A DNA stretch of 64,000 nucleotides from an uncultured Prevotella sp. (GTDB lineage Bacteria > Bacteroidota > Bacteroidia > Bacteroidales > Bacteroidaceae), in assembly GCA_900770395.1 (NCBI GenBank), contig CAAGKM010000037.1, positions 1-64,000 on the forward strand, written 5' to 3'. How positions within the stretch are numbered: position 1 is the first letter of the stretch; the number at the start of each line of letters is the position of its first letter. The notes under the pieces are model-generated. The model made no database searches. It worked only from the letters and a program-made list of their open reading frames with translations, and was not told the origin of the DNA. Of this stretch, positions 52,511-59,724 are shown in pieces. The position numbers and the translations under genes were made by a program.

Positions 52511-52630
52511 GAGGTACCTCGTTTAAAATTCTGAGGTACCTCATTTTGTTTTTTGAGGTACCTCATTTTTCCGACTGAGGTACCTCAGAATTTTGTCACA
52601 GTTGCCTCAGATTTTGTCTGAGGTCTGTCA
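52511..52630. repeat. Block III: GAGGTACCTC palindromes at exact 22-bp spacing
   Basis: Perfect 10-bp palindromes GAGGTACCTC start at 52511, 52533, 52555 and 52577, exactly 22 bp apart. Copies 2-4 extend to TGAGGTACCTCA. Two decayed copies follow at 52599 (CAGTTGCCTC) and 52620 (GAGGTCTGTC), each matching 7 of 10. Spacers are T-rich. Confidence 0.93.
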
Positions 52631-52634
52631 TAGT

Positions 52635-54392
52635 TCACAGATACACGATTCCGGCGCGGCTCTTGATGCTGTCGCTCACCGCGGGCCCGTTGTTTTCCCA
52701 GGTGTTCCCCGGTCCGTTGGCGTTTTTCAGGAACTTCTCGCTTGGAGTCCAGTTGTTCCTCACCGTTATTCCCGACGAACCCTCGTCGGTGTAGAGATAA
52801 AACCAGTGGTTCGGGTCATGGGCGTAGCCAGGCGTGTAGATATCCCTCACCACGTTGCCCTCGATGAGCGAATGCGGCTGAGCTCCGAGCGTGTAGATGC
52901 CTGCCGTGTCGTACATGTGGCGTGCGTAGTGGTGGATGAGGTTGTTGAGCACCTTGTTGTTCGCCATGGCGCACGGCTGCTGGTTCCAGCCCCAGCCCAT
53001 GGATATTCCCGTGTATGAAACCTCGCTTATCTCGTTGTGGCTGATGAGGATGTCGCGCACGTATCCCGCGGCTATGCCCACGCAGCCCCAGTCCTCGTTG
53101 GTCACGTCGGTTATGGCGTTGTTGCTGATGGTCAGCCCTCGGCACACCTCGCGCCCGTCGGCAGGGTCGTAGGGCAGGTGAGCCTCGTGGGCGTAGTCGC
53201 CGAAGGTGCCTGCCACGATGCCGTTGCCGCCTACGTCCTGTATGCGGCAATACTCAATCCTGCCGCCCTTGATGTACTTGTTGTAGTCGATGGCGGTGGA
53301 GGCTATGTGCTCGAAGGTGCAGTTTAGGAAGCTCACGTCCTCAGCGCAGCTCACGCTGACGGCTGCGGCGGGGCGGCCCGTCCATCCCTGATTGTCCAGC
53401 TTGTGGTCGCCGTTGGGGCGCGCCAGTTTGGGGCGCAACTTAAACGCCTCGGTCATGAACATTCCCGCCTGCAGCGGCGCGTGACCCTCGATTGAGGGGC
53501 GCAGCCACGTAGAGTGACTGAAGGTGATGCCGCGGAAGGTGATGCCTGTCGCCATGCGCTCGGGCGTGCCCTCCACGCGGAGCAGCGTCTCCACCGCCGG
53601 CACCTCCACCTCGGCTGTCGCCATCTGCTCGCCCTGTCTCGGGATGTAATACACCTTTTCCGCCTTGCGGTCGAGCCACCATTCGCCCCCGTTGTCCAGC
53701 AGCGCGCGGCTGCCTGTGATGTAGAATGCCGAGTTGTGCTCTCCCCCGGGCGTAACCATTGGCGACGGCCACGGGTGCATGAAGTGTATGTGGCTCTCGG
53801 GCTGGTGGAACGTCACGGCGGCGCTGTCGCCTCCCATCATCCTGACCTCTTTTATGCGGAGGTTGGCCACGCACCACATCTCGTGGAGCACCATCTCGGC
53901 GTCGTCAGCCCCCTGAATCTTCCTCACCGCCGCGGCGGGCACGTAGAGCACCTCCTTCTGTTTGTCGATGCTCATGATGCGGTGCATCTGCTCGAAGTCG
54001 GCAACGTCGCGGGCTCTCACGGCCTTTTTGCCGTTCACCCACATCTGGCGGAACTCCAGCGGTCGCCCGTTGTGGCGCGGCACGTCGGCAACCCACAGCT
54101 TGCCCTGACGCTTCCAGCCGCTTATCCTCACGCCGCCGCTTATCACCACCTTGCCTTCGCCTATGATGGTGGTGCCGCTGTCCTCGGGGCGCACGTAGAT
54201 GGGCTGGTTAAGCCGGTAAGTCCCCTCGGTGAGTTTTATGGTTATGTCTTTTTCGCCGTCGAGCAGCCTCGCCCGCCGCGCTTCCTGAAGTGCCTGCTCA
54301 ATGGCGTAGCCGCCGGGCCTGACAACGATGTCTCTCGCTTCTGTCACGGCGAATGCCGCCAGCGACAGGGCAGTAAAAAATAATCTCTTCAT
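52635..54392 (-). CDS. Exported right-handed beta-helix protein, possibly a glycoside hydrolase
   Basis: A 585-residue protein with a signal peptide (MKRLFFTALSLAAFAVTEA). The N-terminal part (about 25-110) resembles the entry of GH141-like and related beta-helix enzymes (EGTYRLNQPIYVRPEDSGT, GEGKVVISGGVRISGWKRQG). A beta-helix of short repeats follows (about 290-530), including NCTFEHIASTAI, ISNNAITDVTNEDW and ISHNEISEVSYTG, rich in Asn ladders. The closest type I can name is GH141-like, but the substrate and catalytic residues are not established. It is a single gene converging on dnaA. Confidence 0.75.
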   Translation of the reverse strand: MKRLFFTALSLAAFAVTEARDIVVRPGGYAIEQALQEARRARLLDGEKDITIKLTEGTYRLNQPIYVRPEDSGTTIIGEGKVVISGGVRISGWKRQGKLWVADVPRHNGRPLEFRQMWVNGKKAVRARDVADFEQMHRIMSIDKQKEVLYVPAAAVRKIQGADDAEMVLHEMWCVANLRIKEVRMMGGDSAAVTFHQPESHIHFMHPWPSPMVTPGGEHNSAFYITGSRALLDNGGEWWLDRKAEKVYYIPRQGEQMATAEVEVPAVETLLRVEGTPERMATGITFRGITFSHSTWLRPSIEGHAPLQAGMFMTEAFKLRPKLARPNGDHKLDNQGWTGRPAAAVSVSCAEDVSFLNCTFEHIASTAIDYNKYIKGGRIEYCRIQDVGGNGIVAGTFGDYAHEAHLPYDPADGREVCRGLTISNNAITDVTNEDWGCVGIAAGYVRDILISHNEISEVSYTGISMGWGWNQQPCAMANNKVLNNLIHHYARHMYDTAGIYTLGAQPHSLIEGNVVRDIYTPGYAHDPNHWFYLYTDEGSSGITVRNNWTPSEKFLKNANGPGNTWENNGPAVSDSIKSRAGIVYL

Positions 54393-54477
54393 TTTGTTTT
54401 AGTAGTTTGTTGTTAGTTTTTATATTACTTATATAATTTATATATTTTATATGACTTATATAAATTATAAATGTAAT

Positions 54478-54511
54478 AGGGCTTATAAGGCAAATTAGCC
54501 CTATAAGCCCT
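54478..54511 (-). terminator. Inverted repeat after alaS
   Basis: AGGGCTTATAAGGC at 54478-54491 pairs with 54498-54511 with one mismatch, loop of 6 nt. On the minus strand it lies just past the alaS stop (54526) and is followed by very AT-rich sequence. It probably acts as a terminator. Confidence 0.5.
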
Positions 54512-54525
54512 ATAAAGGTATATCC

Positions 54526-57147
54526 TTACAGCTTCGCCAGCTCCACCACCTTGTCGATGGCTGCCGACAGTCCGTCGGGGTTCTTGCCTCCTGCAGTGGC
54601 GTAGTGTGGCTGTCCGCCGCCGCCTCCCTGCATCAGCTTGGCAGCCTCGCGCACCATCTGTCCGGCGTTCAGCCCGTGGTCCTTCACCATGTCGTCGCTC
54701 ATCATCACGCTGAGCATCGGCTTGCCTGCCTCCACAGAACCGATGACGCAGAGCAGCGAACCCTCCACGGCTTCGCGAATCTTGAAGCACAGGTCCTTTG
54801 CCATTGCGGCGGTCATTGGCAGACGGGCAGCGATGAGCCTGACTCCGCCCACCTCGCGCGCCTTGGCTATGAGGTCGTCCTTGGTCTTTTCAACGGCTTG
54901 CGCCTGGAACTGCTCAATCGACTTCTTCATGGCGTCGTGCTCCTCGATGTATTTCTCGATTACGCCCTTCAGGTCCTTGGCGTTGTTGAACAGCGAGCCG
55001 ATTGCCTTGAGCGCGTCCTCGCAGTGGTAGAGCAGTTTCTCGCACTCCTCGCCCGTCTTCACCTCTATGCGGCGTATTCCGGCGGCTACGCTGCTCTCGC
55101 TCACGATTTTCACCATTCCTATGCGGCCCGTGCTGGTGGTGTGAATACCGCCGCAGAACTCGCACGACGGACCGAAGCGCACCACGCGCACCTTGTCGCC
55201 GTATTTCTCGCCGAAAAGGGCGATGGCTCCCAGCTCCTTTGCCTGCTCAATGGGGATGTCGCGGTGCTCGTCGATGTGTATGTCCTGGCGTATGAGGCCG
55301 TTCACCATCTGCTCCACCTTGCGTATCTCCTCGTCGGTGACTTTCTGGAAGTGAGAGAAGTCGAAGCGCAGCGTGTCGGGGCTTACGTATGAGCCCTTCT
55401 GCTCCACGTGGTCGCCCAGCACCTGTTTCAGAGCGTAGTCTATGAGGTGGGTGGCGGTGTGGTTGGCAGCGCTGGCGTTGCGCTTGTCGGTGTCGACGCA
55501 AGCCATGAATTCAGCCTCGATGTTCTTGGGCAGTGCCTTCACGATGTGGATGCTCTGACCGTTCTCGCGGCGTGTGTCGGTGATTTCCACGGTCTCGTCC
55601 TCGCTCACGAGCACGCCCTGATCGCCCACCTGACCACCCATTTCGCCGTAGAAGGGAGTGTGGTCGAGCACCAGCTCGTAGTATGTCGATTTCTTCTGTG
55701 TTGTCTTGCGGTAGCGCAGTATGTGGCAGTTGTACTCGGTGTAGTCGTAGCCCACAAACTGCTGCTCGCCCGGCATCAGCTCCACCCAGTCGGTGCTCTC
55801 CACTGCGGCGGCGTTGCGGGCGCGTGCCTTCTGTTTCTCCATCTCTTCGGCAAACTGGTTCTCGTCTACGGTCATGCCGTTCTCGCGGCAGATAAGCTCC
55901 GTGAGGTCGAGCGGGAATCCGTAGGTGTCGAACAGGCGGAAAGCCTGCGCTCCGTCGAGCTCGGTCTTGCCTTCTGCCTTCATCTGCTCCATTGCGCCGT
56001 TGAGCATCGCGATGCCTTTCTCAAGGGTGCGCAGGAACGAGTCTTCCTCTTCCTTCATCACCTTGCCAATGAGCTCGCGCTGTGCGGGCAGCTCGGGATA
56101 GGCGCCGCCCATCTCGCCTATGAACACTGGCAGCAGGCGGTGCATGAACGCCTCCTTCTGTCCGAGGAAGGTGTAGGCGTAGCGCACGGCGCGGCGCAGT
56201 ATTCGGCGGATCACGTAACCGGCCTTGGCGTTGCCCGGCAGCTGTCCGTCGGCAATGGAGAACGCCACGGCGCGCAGGTGGTCGGCTATCACTCGCATTG
56301 CCACGTCGGTGGCTTCGTCGTCGCCGTAGTTCTTGCCGCTCAGTCGGGCTATCTCCTTTATCACGGGCTGGAACACGTCGGTGTCGTAGTTGGAGTGCTT
56401 GCCCTGAAGGGCTCTCACCAGTCGCTCAAAGCCCATGCCGGTGTCCACTACGTTCATCGAGAGCTTTTCGAGCGAGCCGTCAGCCTTGCGGTTGAACTGC
56501 ATGAACACTATGTTCCATATCTCAATCACCTGAGGGTCGTCCTGGTTCACGCGGTCACGTCCGGGCACTGCCGCCTTCTCCTCGGGTGTGCGGCTGTCGA
56601 GGTGAATCTCCGAGCAGGGACCGCACGGACCAGTGTCGCCCATCTCCCAGAAGTTGTCGTGCTTGTTTCCGTTGATGATGTGGTCTTCGGGCACGTGCTT
56701 CTTCCAGAATGCGGCAGCCTCGTCGTCGCGGCTCAGCCCTTCTTCCTCAGAGCCCTCGAACACTGTCACATACAAATCCTCAGGGTTGAGCTTCAGCACA
56801 TCCACGAGGTACTCCCACGCCATGTCGATGGCGCCCTCCTTGAAATAGTCGCCGAAGCTCCAGTTGCCGAGCATCTCGAACATTGTGTGATGGTAGGTGT
56901 CGTGACCCACTTCCTCCAGGTCGTTGTGCTTTCCGCTCACTCGCAGGCACTTCTGCGAGTCGGCGCGGCGGCGCGGCTCAGGATTGCGTGTGCCCAGGAT
57001 TACGTCTTTCCACTGGTTCATGCCTGCGTTGGTGAACATCAGCGTAGGGTCGTCCTTAATCACCATCGGAGCCGACGGCACTATGGCATGCCCTTTTTCT
57101 TCAAAGAATTTCTTGAATGATTCTCGAATTTCGTTTGCTGTCATCAT
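54526..57147 (-). CDS. alaS: Alanyl-tRNA synthetase
   Basis: An 873-residue class II enzyme. The catalytic core starts with the typical GHAIVPSAPMVIKDDPTLMFTNAG region. The editing domain carries the HTATH motif (NHTATHLIDYAL) and the downstream CEFCGGIHTTS, which together form the zinc/editing site. The C-terminal C-Ala domain ends in the Gly-rich GGGGGQPHYATAGG. The start is 57147 or the adjacent ATG at 57144. It is transcribed divergently from a MerR gene through overlapping promoters. Confidence 0.98.
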   Translation of the reverse strand: MMTANEIRESFKKFFEEKGHAIVPSAPMVIKDDPTLMFTNAGMNQWKDVILGTRNPEPRRRADSQKCLRVSGKHNDLEEVGHDTYHHTMFEMLGNWSFGDYFKEGAIDMAWEYLVDVLKLNPEDLYVTVFEGSEEEGLSRDDEAAAFWKKHVPEDHIINGNKHDNFWEMGDTGPCGPCSEIHLDSRTPEEKAAVPGRDRVNQDDPQVIEIWNIVFMQFNRKADGSLEKLSMNVVDTGMGFERLVRALQGKHSNYDTDVFQPVIKEIARLSGKNYGDDEATDVAMRVIADHLRAVAFSIADGQLPGNAKAGYVIRRILRRAVRYAYTFLGQKEAFMHRLLPVFIGEMGGAYPELPAQRELIGKVMKEEEDSFLRTLEKGIAMLNGAMEQMKAEGKTELDGAQAFRLFDTYGFPLDLTELICRENGMTVDENQFAEEMEKQKARARNAAAVESTDWVELMPGEQQFVGYDYTEYNCHILRYRKTTQKKSTYYELVLDHTPFYGEMGGQVGDQGVLVSEDETVEITDTRRENGQSIHIVKALPKNIEAEFMACVDTDKRNASAANHTATHLIDYALKQVLGDHVEQKGSYVSPDTLRFDFSHFQKVTDEEIRKVEQMVNGLIRQDIHIDEHRDIPIEQAKELGAIALFGEKYGDKVRVVRFGPSCEFCGGIHTTSTGRIGMVKIVSESSVAAGIRRIEVKTGEECEKLLYHCEDALKAIGSLFNNAKDLKGVIEKYIEEHDAMKKSIEQFQAQAVEKTKDDLIAKAREVGGVRLIAARLPMTAAMAKDLCFKIREAVEGSLLCVIGSVEAGKPMLSVMMSDDMVKDHGLNAGQMVREAAKLMQGGGGGQPHYATAGGKNPDGLSAAIDKVVELAKL

Positions 57148-57184
57148 AACTTTATGCTTTATTTTTATTAATTTCCTGAAAATA

Positions 57185-57220
57185 TTTGCAAAGTTACGGT
57201 TTTTTTACTACATTTGCAAA
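57185..57220. promoter_or_regulatory. Two overlapping divergent promoters for alaS and the MerR gene
   Basis: Plus strand: TTTG at 57185-57188, 20-bp spacer, TACATTTG at 57209-57216. Minus strand: TTTG at 57220-57217, 20-bp spacer, TAACTTTG at 57196-57189. The two promoters occupy almost the same 36 bp, so polymerases firing either way must compete. Confidence 0.65.
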
Positions 57221-57256
57221 TGTTTTGCAAACAGATTGAAAAAATAAGGTGATTTT

Positions 57257-57607
57257 ATGGCTTTAAACACAGACAAGAACCTGAAGTTGTACTACTCCAT
57301 AAAGGAAGTGGCGCAGATGTTCGACCTCAACGAGAGCACCCTCCGCTATTGGGAAAAGGAGTTTACGTCGCTGCGCCCCAAGACCAGCGGCGCCAGCAAG
57401 ATAAGGCAGTATTCTGAGAAGGACATCGAGCAGATACGCCTCATCCACAACCTCGTGAAGGTGCGCGGATTCAAGATTGCCGCCGCACGACAGGCGCTGA
57501 GCAGCAACCGCTCGGGCGCCGACAGGACTGCCGAGGTGATAGACAAGCTCACCGCCATAAAGGAGGAGCTTGTGGCGATGAAGAAACTCATCGACGGGAT
57601 GTATTGA
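57257..57607 (+). CDS. MerR-family transcriptional regulator
   Basis: A 116-residue regulator. An N-terminal winged helix-turn-helix (YYSIKEVAQMFDLNESTLRYWEKEF, about 12-36) is followed by a wing (RPKTSGASKIRQYSEKDIEQI) and a short helical C-terminus (RTAEVIDKLTAIKEELVAMKKLID). No Cys-rich metal loop is present, so this is not a metal sensor of the classical type. The effector is unknown. It is convergent with the AraC gene by 14 bp and divergent from alaS. Confidence 0.92.
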   Translation: MALNTDKNLKLYYSIKEVAQMFDLNESTLRYWEKEFTSLRPKTSGASKIRQYSEKDIEQIRLIHNLVKVRGFKIAAARQALSSNRSGADRTAEVIDKLTAIKEELVAMKKLIDGMY

Positions 57608-57621
57608 CGCTTATTTTATTT

Positions 57622-58446
57622 TTATCTGGGCTTGTTGAGATTGCAGCCGTTGCGGTAATCTGATATTGACATACCCGTGCGCTTTCTGAAGTAGCGGCAC
57701 ATATAGGAAGTGTCGGCGAAATGCAGATGGTCTGCCATTTGTCCGGCTGTCATGGTGGTGTTTGCCAGTATGTATTTCATTTCCAGAATCACCTGACGGT
57801 CGATTGCGTCCTTGGGCGACTCTTTTCCCACCTGCCTCACAATCATGGCGAGATAGTTTGGGGTGATGCAAAGGCTGTCGGCGTAGAACTTGATGTCGCG
57901 GTGGGAGGTGAAATTATCGAAAACAAGATTGTAGAACTTCATGCACAGCTGCTCAGGACGCTTCAGCTCCTTCTCCATTTTCTTTCCCCCATACTGCTGT
58001 TGCCAAAGGTTATAATACACAAGATAAATATTGTGTACAACATTTTTAAGTATCTCATTGCGGCACTGATATGAAGAATAGTTATTGAAAACGTGTTTCA
58101 GCAAATCCGTCCATATCCTTATCTCATTTCCTCCGTCGATAACTGGATTCACAAACAGGCAGTCATAAAACATATTCGGCACTCCGTATGCCGCCGTCTC
58201 TGCGAAATCACAGCTCATCAGGCAGTAGAACATCATCAAATCCTCGGAACGTGAATGAAAAGACGGAAACATGTCGGGCGAAACAATAATCATCATGCCT
58301 TGAGACACGCGATATTCTTCAAACTGGAGCTGTAGCGTTGCCTCGCCCCGCCTGCAATACAGAATGACATACGACGGAAGATGGCTCTCCCACCACAGCT
58401 TGAAATTGCTCATGTCGAGCTCGCCCACAACGCACTGGTTTTCCAT
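57622..58446 (-). CDS. AraC-family regulator, probable regulator of the RND efflux operon
   Basis: The frame can be read from a TTG at 58482, but ATG at 58446 (MENQCVVGELDMSNF) is the more credible start, giving 274 residues; the TTG overlaps a -7 element. The N-terminal half is a cupin-like sensor. The C-terminal HTH pair is at about 175-265 (DSLCITPNYLAMIVRQVGKE and TAGQMADHLHFADTSYMCRYFRKRTGMS). It is divergent from the three-gene efflux operon, so direct control of the pump is a strong inference. The inducer is unknown. Confidence 0.88.
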   Translation of the reverse strand: MENQCVVGELDMSNFKLWWESHLPSYVILYCRRGEATLQLQFEEYRVSQGMMIIVSPDMFPSFHSRSEDLMMFYCLMSCDFAETAAYGVPNMFYDCLFVNPVIDGGNEIRIWTDLLKHVFNNYSSYQCRNEILKNVVHNIYLVYYNLWQQQYGGKKMEKELKRPEQLCMKFYNLVFDNFTSHRDIKFYADSLCITPNYLAMIVRQVGKESPKDAIDRQVILEMKYILANTTMTAGQMADHLHFADTSYMCRYFRKRTGMSISDYRNGCNLNKPR

Positions 58447-58479
58447 TAGTCCTTGGTCTGTTTTTATTGTTTTCACCTG

Positions 58480-58582
58480 CAAAAGTACTAAATTTATCCC
58501 ATATTCTGCTGTTTTCTTATAAAAAGTACCAATTTCTGAATAAAAATGAAAACGGATAAGCCACGGAATAGTACTACCTTTG
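58480..58582. promoter_or_regulatory. AraC/RND divergent control region with two AAAAGTAC-type repeats
   Basis: Direct repeats at 58481-58495 and 58522-58536 share AAAAGTACyAAwTT (12 of 15), 41 bp apart (about four turns). The first overlaps the minus-strand -7 element TACTTTTG (58487-58480) of the regulator gene. The + strand -7 element of the pump operon is TACCTTTG at 58575-58582, preceded by another AGTAC at 58571-58575. They are candidate binding sites for the adjacent AraC protein. Confidence 0.55.
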
Positions 58583-58611
58583 CACCCGCTAAAAAAACGA
58601 GGATAAAAAGA

Positions 58612-59724
58612 ATGAAGAGAAAAAGAACCGTGGGGACGATGCTACTCCCCTTATTGCTGCTTGCGGGATGCGGGCAAGAACAGAAAGGACAGGAGACAGG
58701 ACAGGCACTGCCCGTGATGGTGGTTGCTTCCCGGTCAGTTGAATTTCAGGAAACATATTCCGCGTCCATTCGCGGACGGCAGGATGTGGACATTATGCCC
58801 CAAGTGTCGGGGCGCATCACCCGCCTGTGTGTGAAAGAGGGCGAGCGTGTAAGGACAGGGCAAGTGCTGGCTGTCATTGATCAGGTGCCCTACCGTGCGG
58901 CATTGCGCACGGCACTGGCCAACGTCAGTGCGGCGCGGGCGAAAGTGGAAACGGCACGGATAGAACAGCAAGGCAAGCAAGCCCTGTTTGACGAGAAGGT
59001 AATATCCGATTATGAACTTTCCCTTGCCCGTAACCGGCTGGCTGTGTCACTGGCTGAACTCGAACAGGCAAAGGCGCAGGAGGCGGATGCCCGCCACAAT
59101 CTTTCATATACAGAGATAAAAAGTCCAAGCGACGGAGTGGTGGGCACGTTGCCCTTCCGCATCGGCGCACTTGTCGGTCCAGGCATGACGCAGCCCTTCA
59201 CGGTGGTATCGGACAACTCGGAAATGTACGTCTATTTCTCCGTTTCCGAAAACAAATTGCGTCAGCTCAGGGCACAATACGGGTCAATCGACAAGATGAT
59301 TTCCCAGATGCCGGAAGTCAGCCTGCAAATGAACGACGGCACGCTATATAATAAGAAAGGGCGAATAAAGACCGTCAGCGGTGTGGTGAACTCCACCACG
59401 GGGGCGGTGCAGATAAAAGCCCTGTTCCCCAATCCTGACCGTGAACTGTTGAGCGGAACCATCGGCAATGTCATTCTGCAAGGGCTGAATGTGGATGCCA
59501 TACTGGTTCCCATGACTGCTACTGTGGAATTACAGGACAAGATTATCGCTTACCGCCTTAAAAACGGGAGAGCAAAGGCTGCCTACCTAACCGTGGATCG
59601 TCTGAACGACGGCAACCACTTTGTTGTAAGGCAGGGCTTGTCAGTCGGAGACACCATCATTGCCGAAGGCGTGGGACAGGTAAGGGAAGGAATGATTGTC
59701 AAACCTAAAATAGCAAAGCCATGA
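58612..59724 (+). CDS. RND efflux periplasmic adaptor (membrane fusion protein)
   Basis: A lipoprotein adaptor linking the RND pump to the outer-membrane channel. The frame opens at 58546, but the first 22 codons overlap the promoter and the ATG at 58612 (MKRKRTVGTM) gives a normal signal sequence, so I use 370 residues. The lipobox is LLLAGC. A biotinyl-lipoyl-like beta domain (VSGRITRLCVKEGERVRTGQVLAVID), an alpha-hairpin (about 80-140) and a beta-barrel domain follow. Its stop overlaps the pump start as ATGA at 59721-59724. Confidence 0.93.
   Translation: MKRKRTVGTMLLPLLLLAGCGQEQKGQETGQALPVMVVASRSVEFQETYSASIRGRQDVDIMPQVSGRITRLCVKEGERVRTGQVLAVIDQVPYRAALRTALANVSAARAKVETARIEQQGKQALFDEKVISDYELSLARNRLAVSLAELEQAKAQEADARHNLSYTEIKSPSDGVVGTLPFRIGALVGPGMTQPFTVVSDNSEMYVYFSVSENKLRQLRAQYGSIDKMISQMPEVSLQMNDGTLYNKKGRIKTVSGVVNSTTGAVQIKALFPNPDRELLSGTIGNVILQGLNVDAILVPMTATVELQDKIIAYRLKNGRAKAAYLTVDRLNDGNHFVVRQGLSVGDTIIAEGVGQVREGMIVKPKIAKP

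Larger units (their letters stand above)
52210..52634. other. 425-bp repeat-packed region after dnaA
   Basis: There is no credible gene here; the overlapping frames seen on both strands follow from the repeats having a 21-bp (7-codon) period. Three arrays follow one another: block I (52212-52423), block II (52427-52502) and block III (52511-52630). The spacers in blocks II and III are A/T-rich. The region lies between convergent dnaA and the beta-helix gene. It contains no standard DnaA box that I can see. Confidence 0.8.

Noticed and set aside
55408..57120. 570-codon + strand frame opposite alaS
   Set aside because: alaS is complete on the minus strand with all motifs; the opposite frame is Val/His/Leu-rich, as expected for an antisense shadow.
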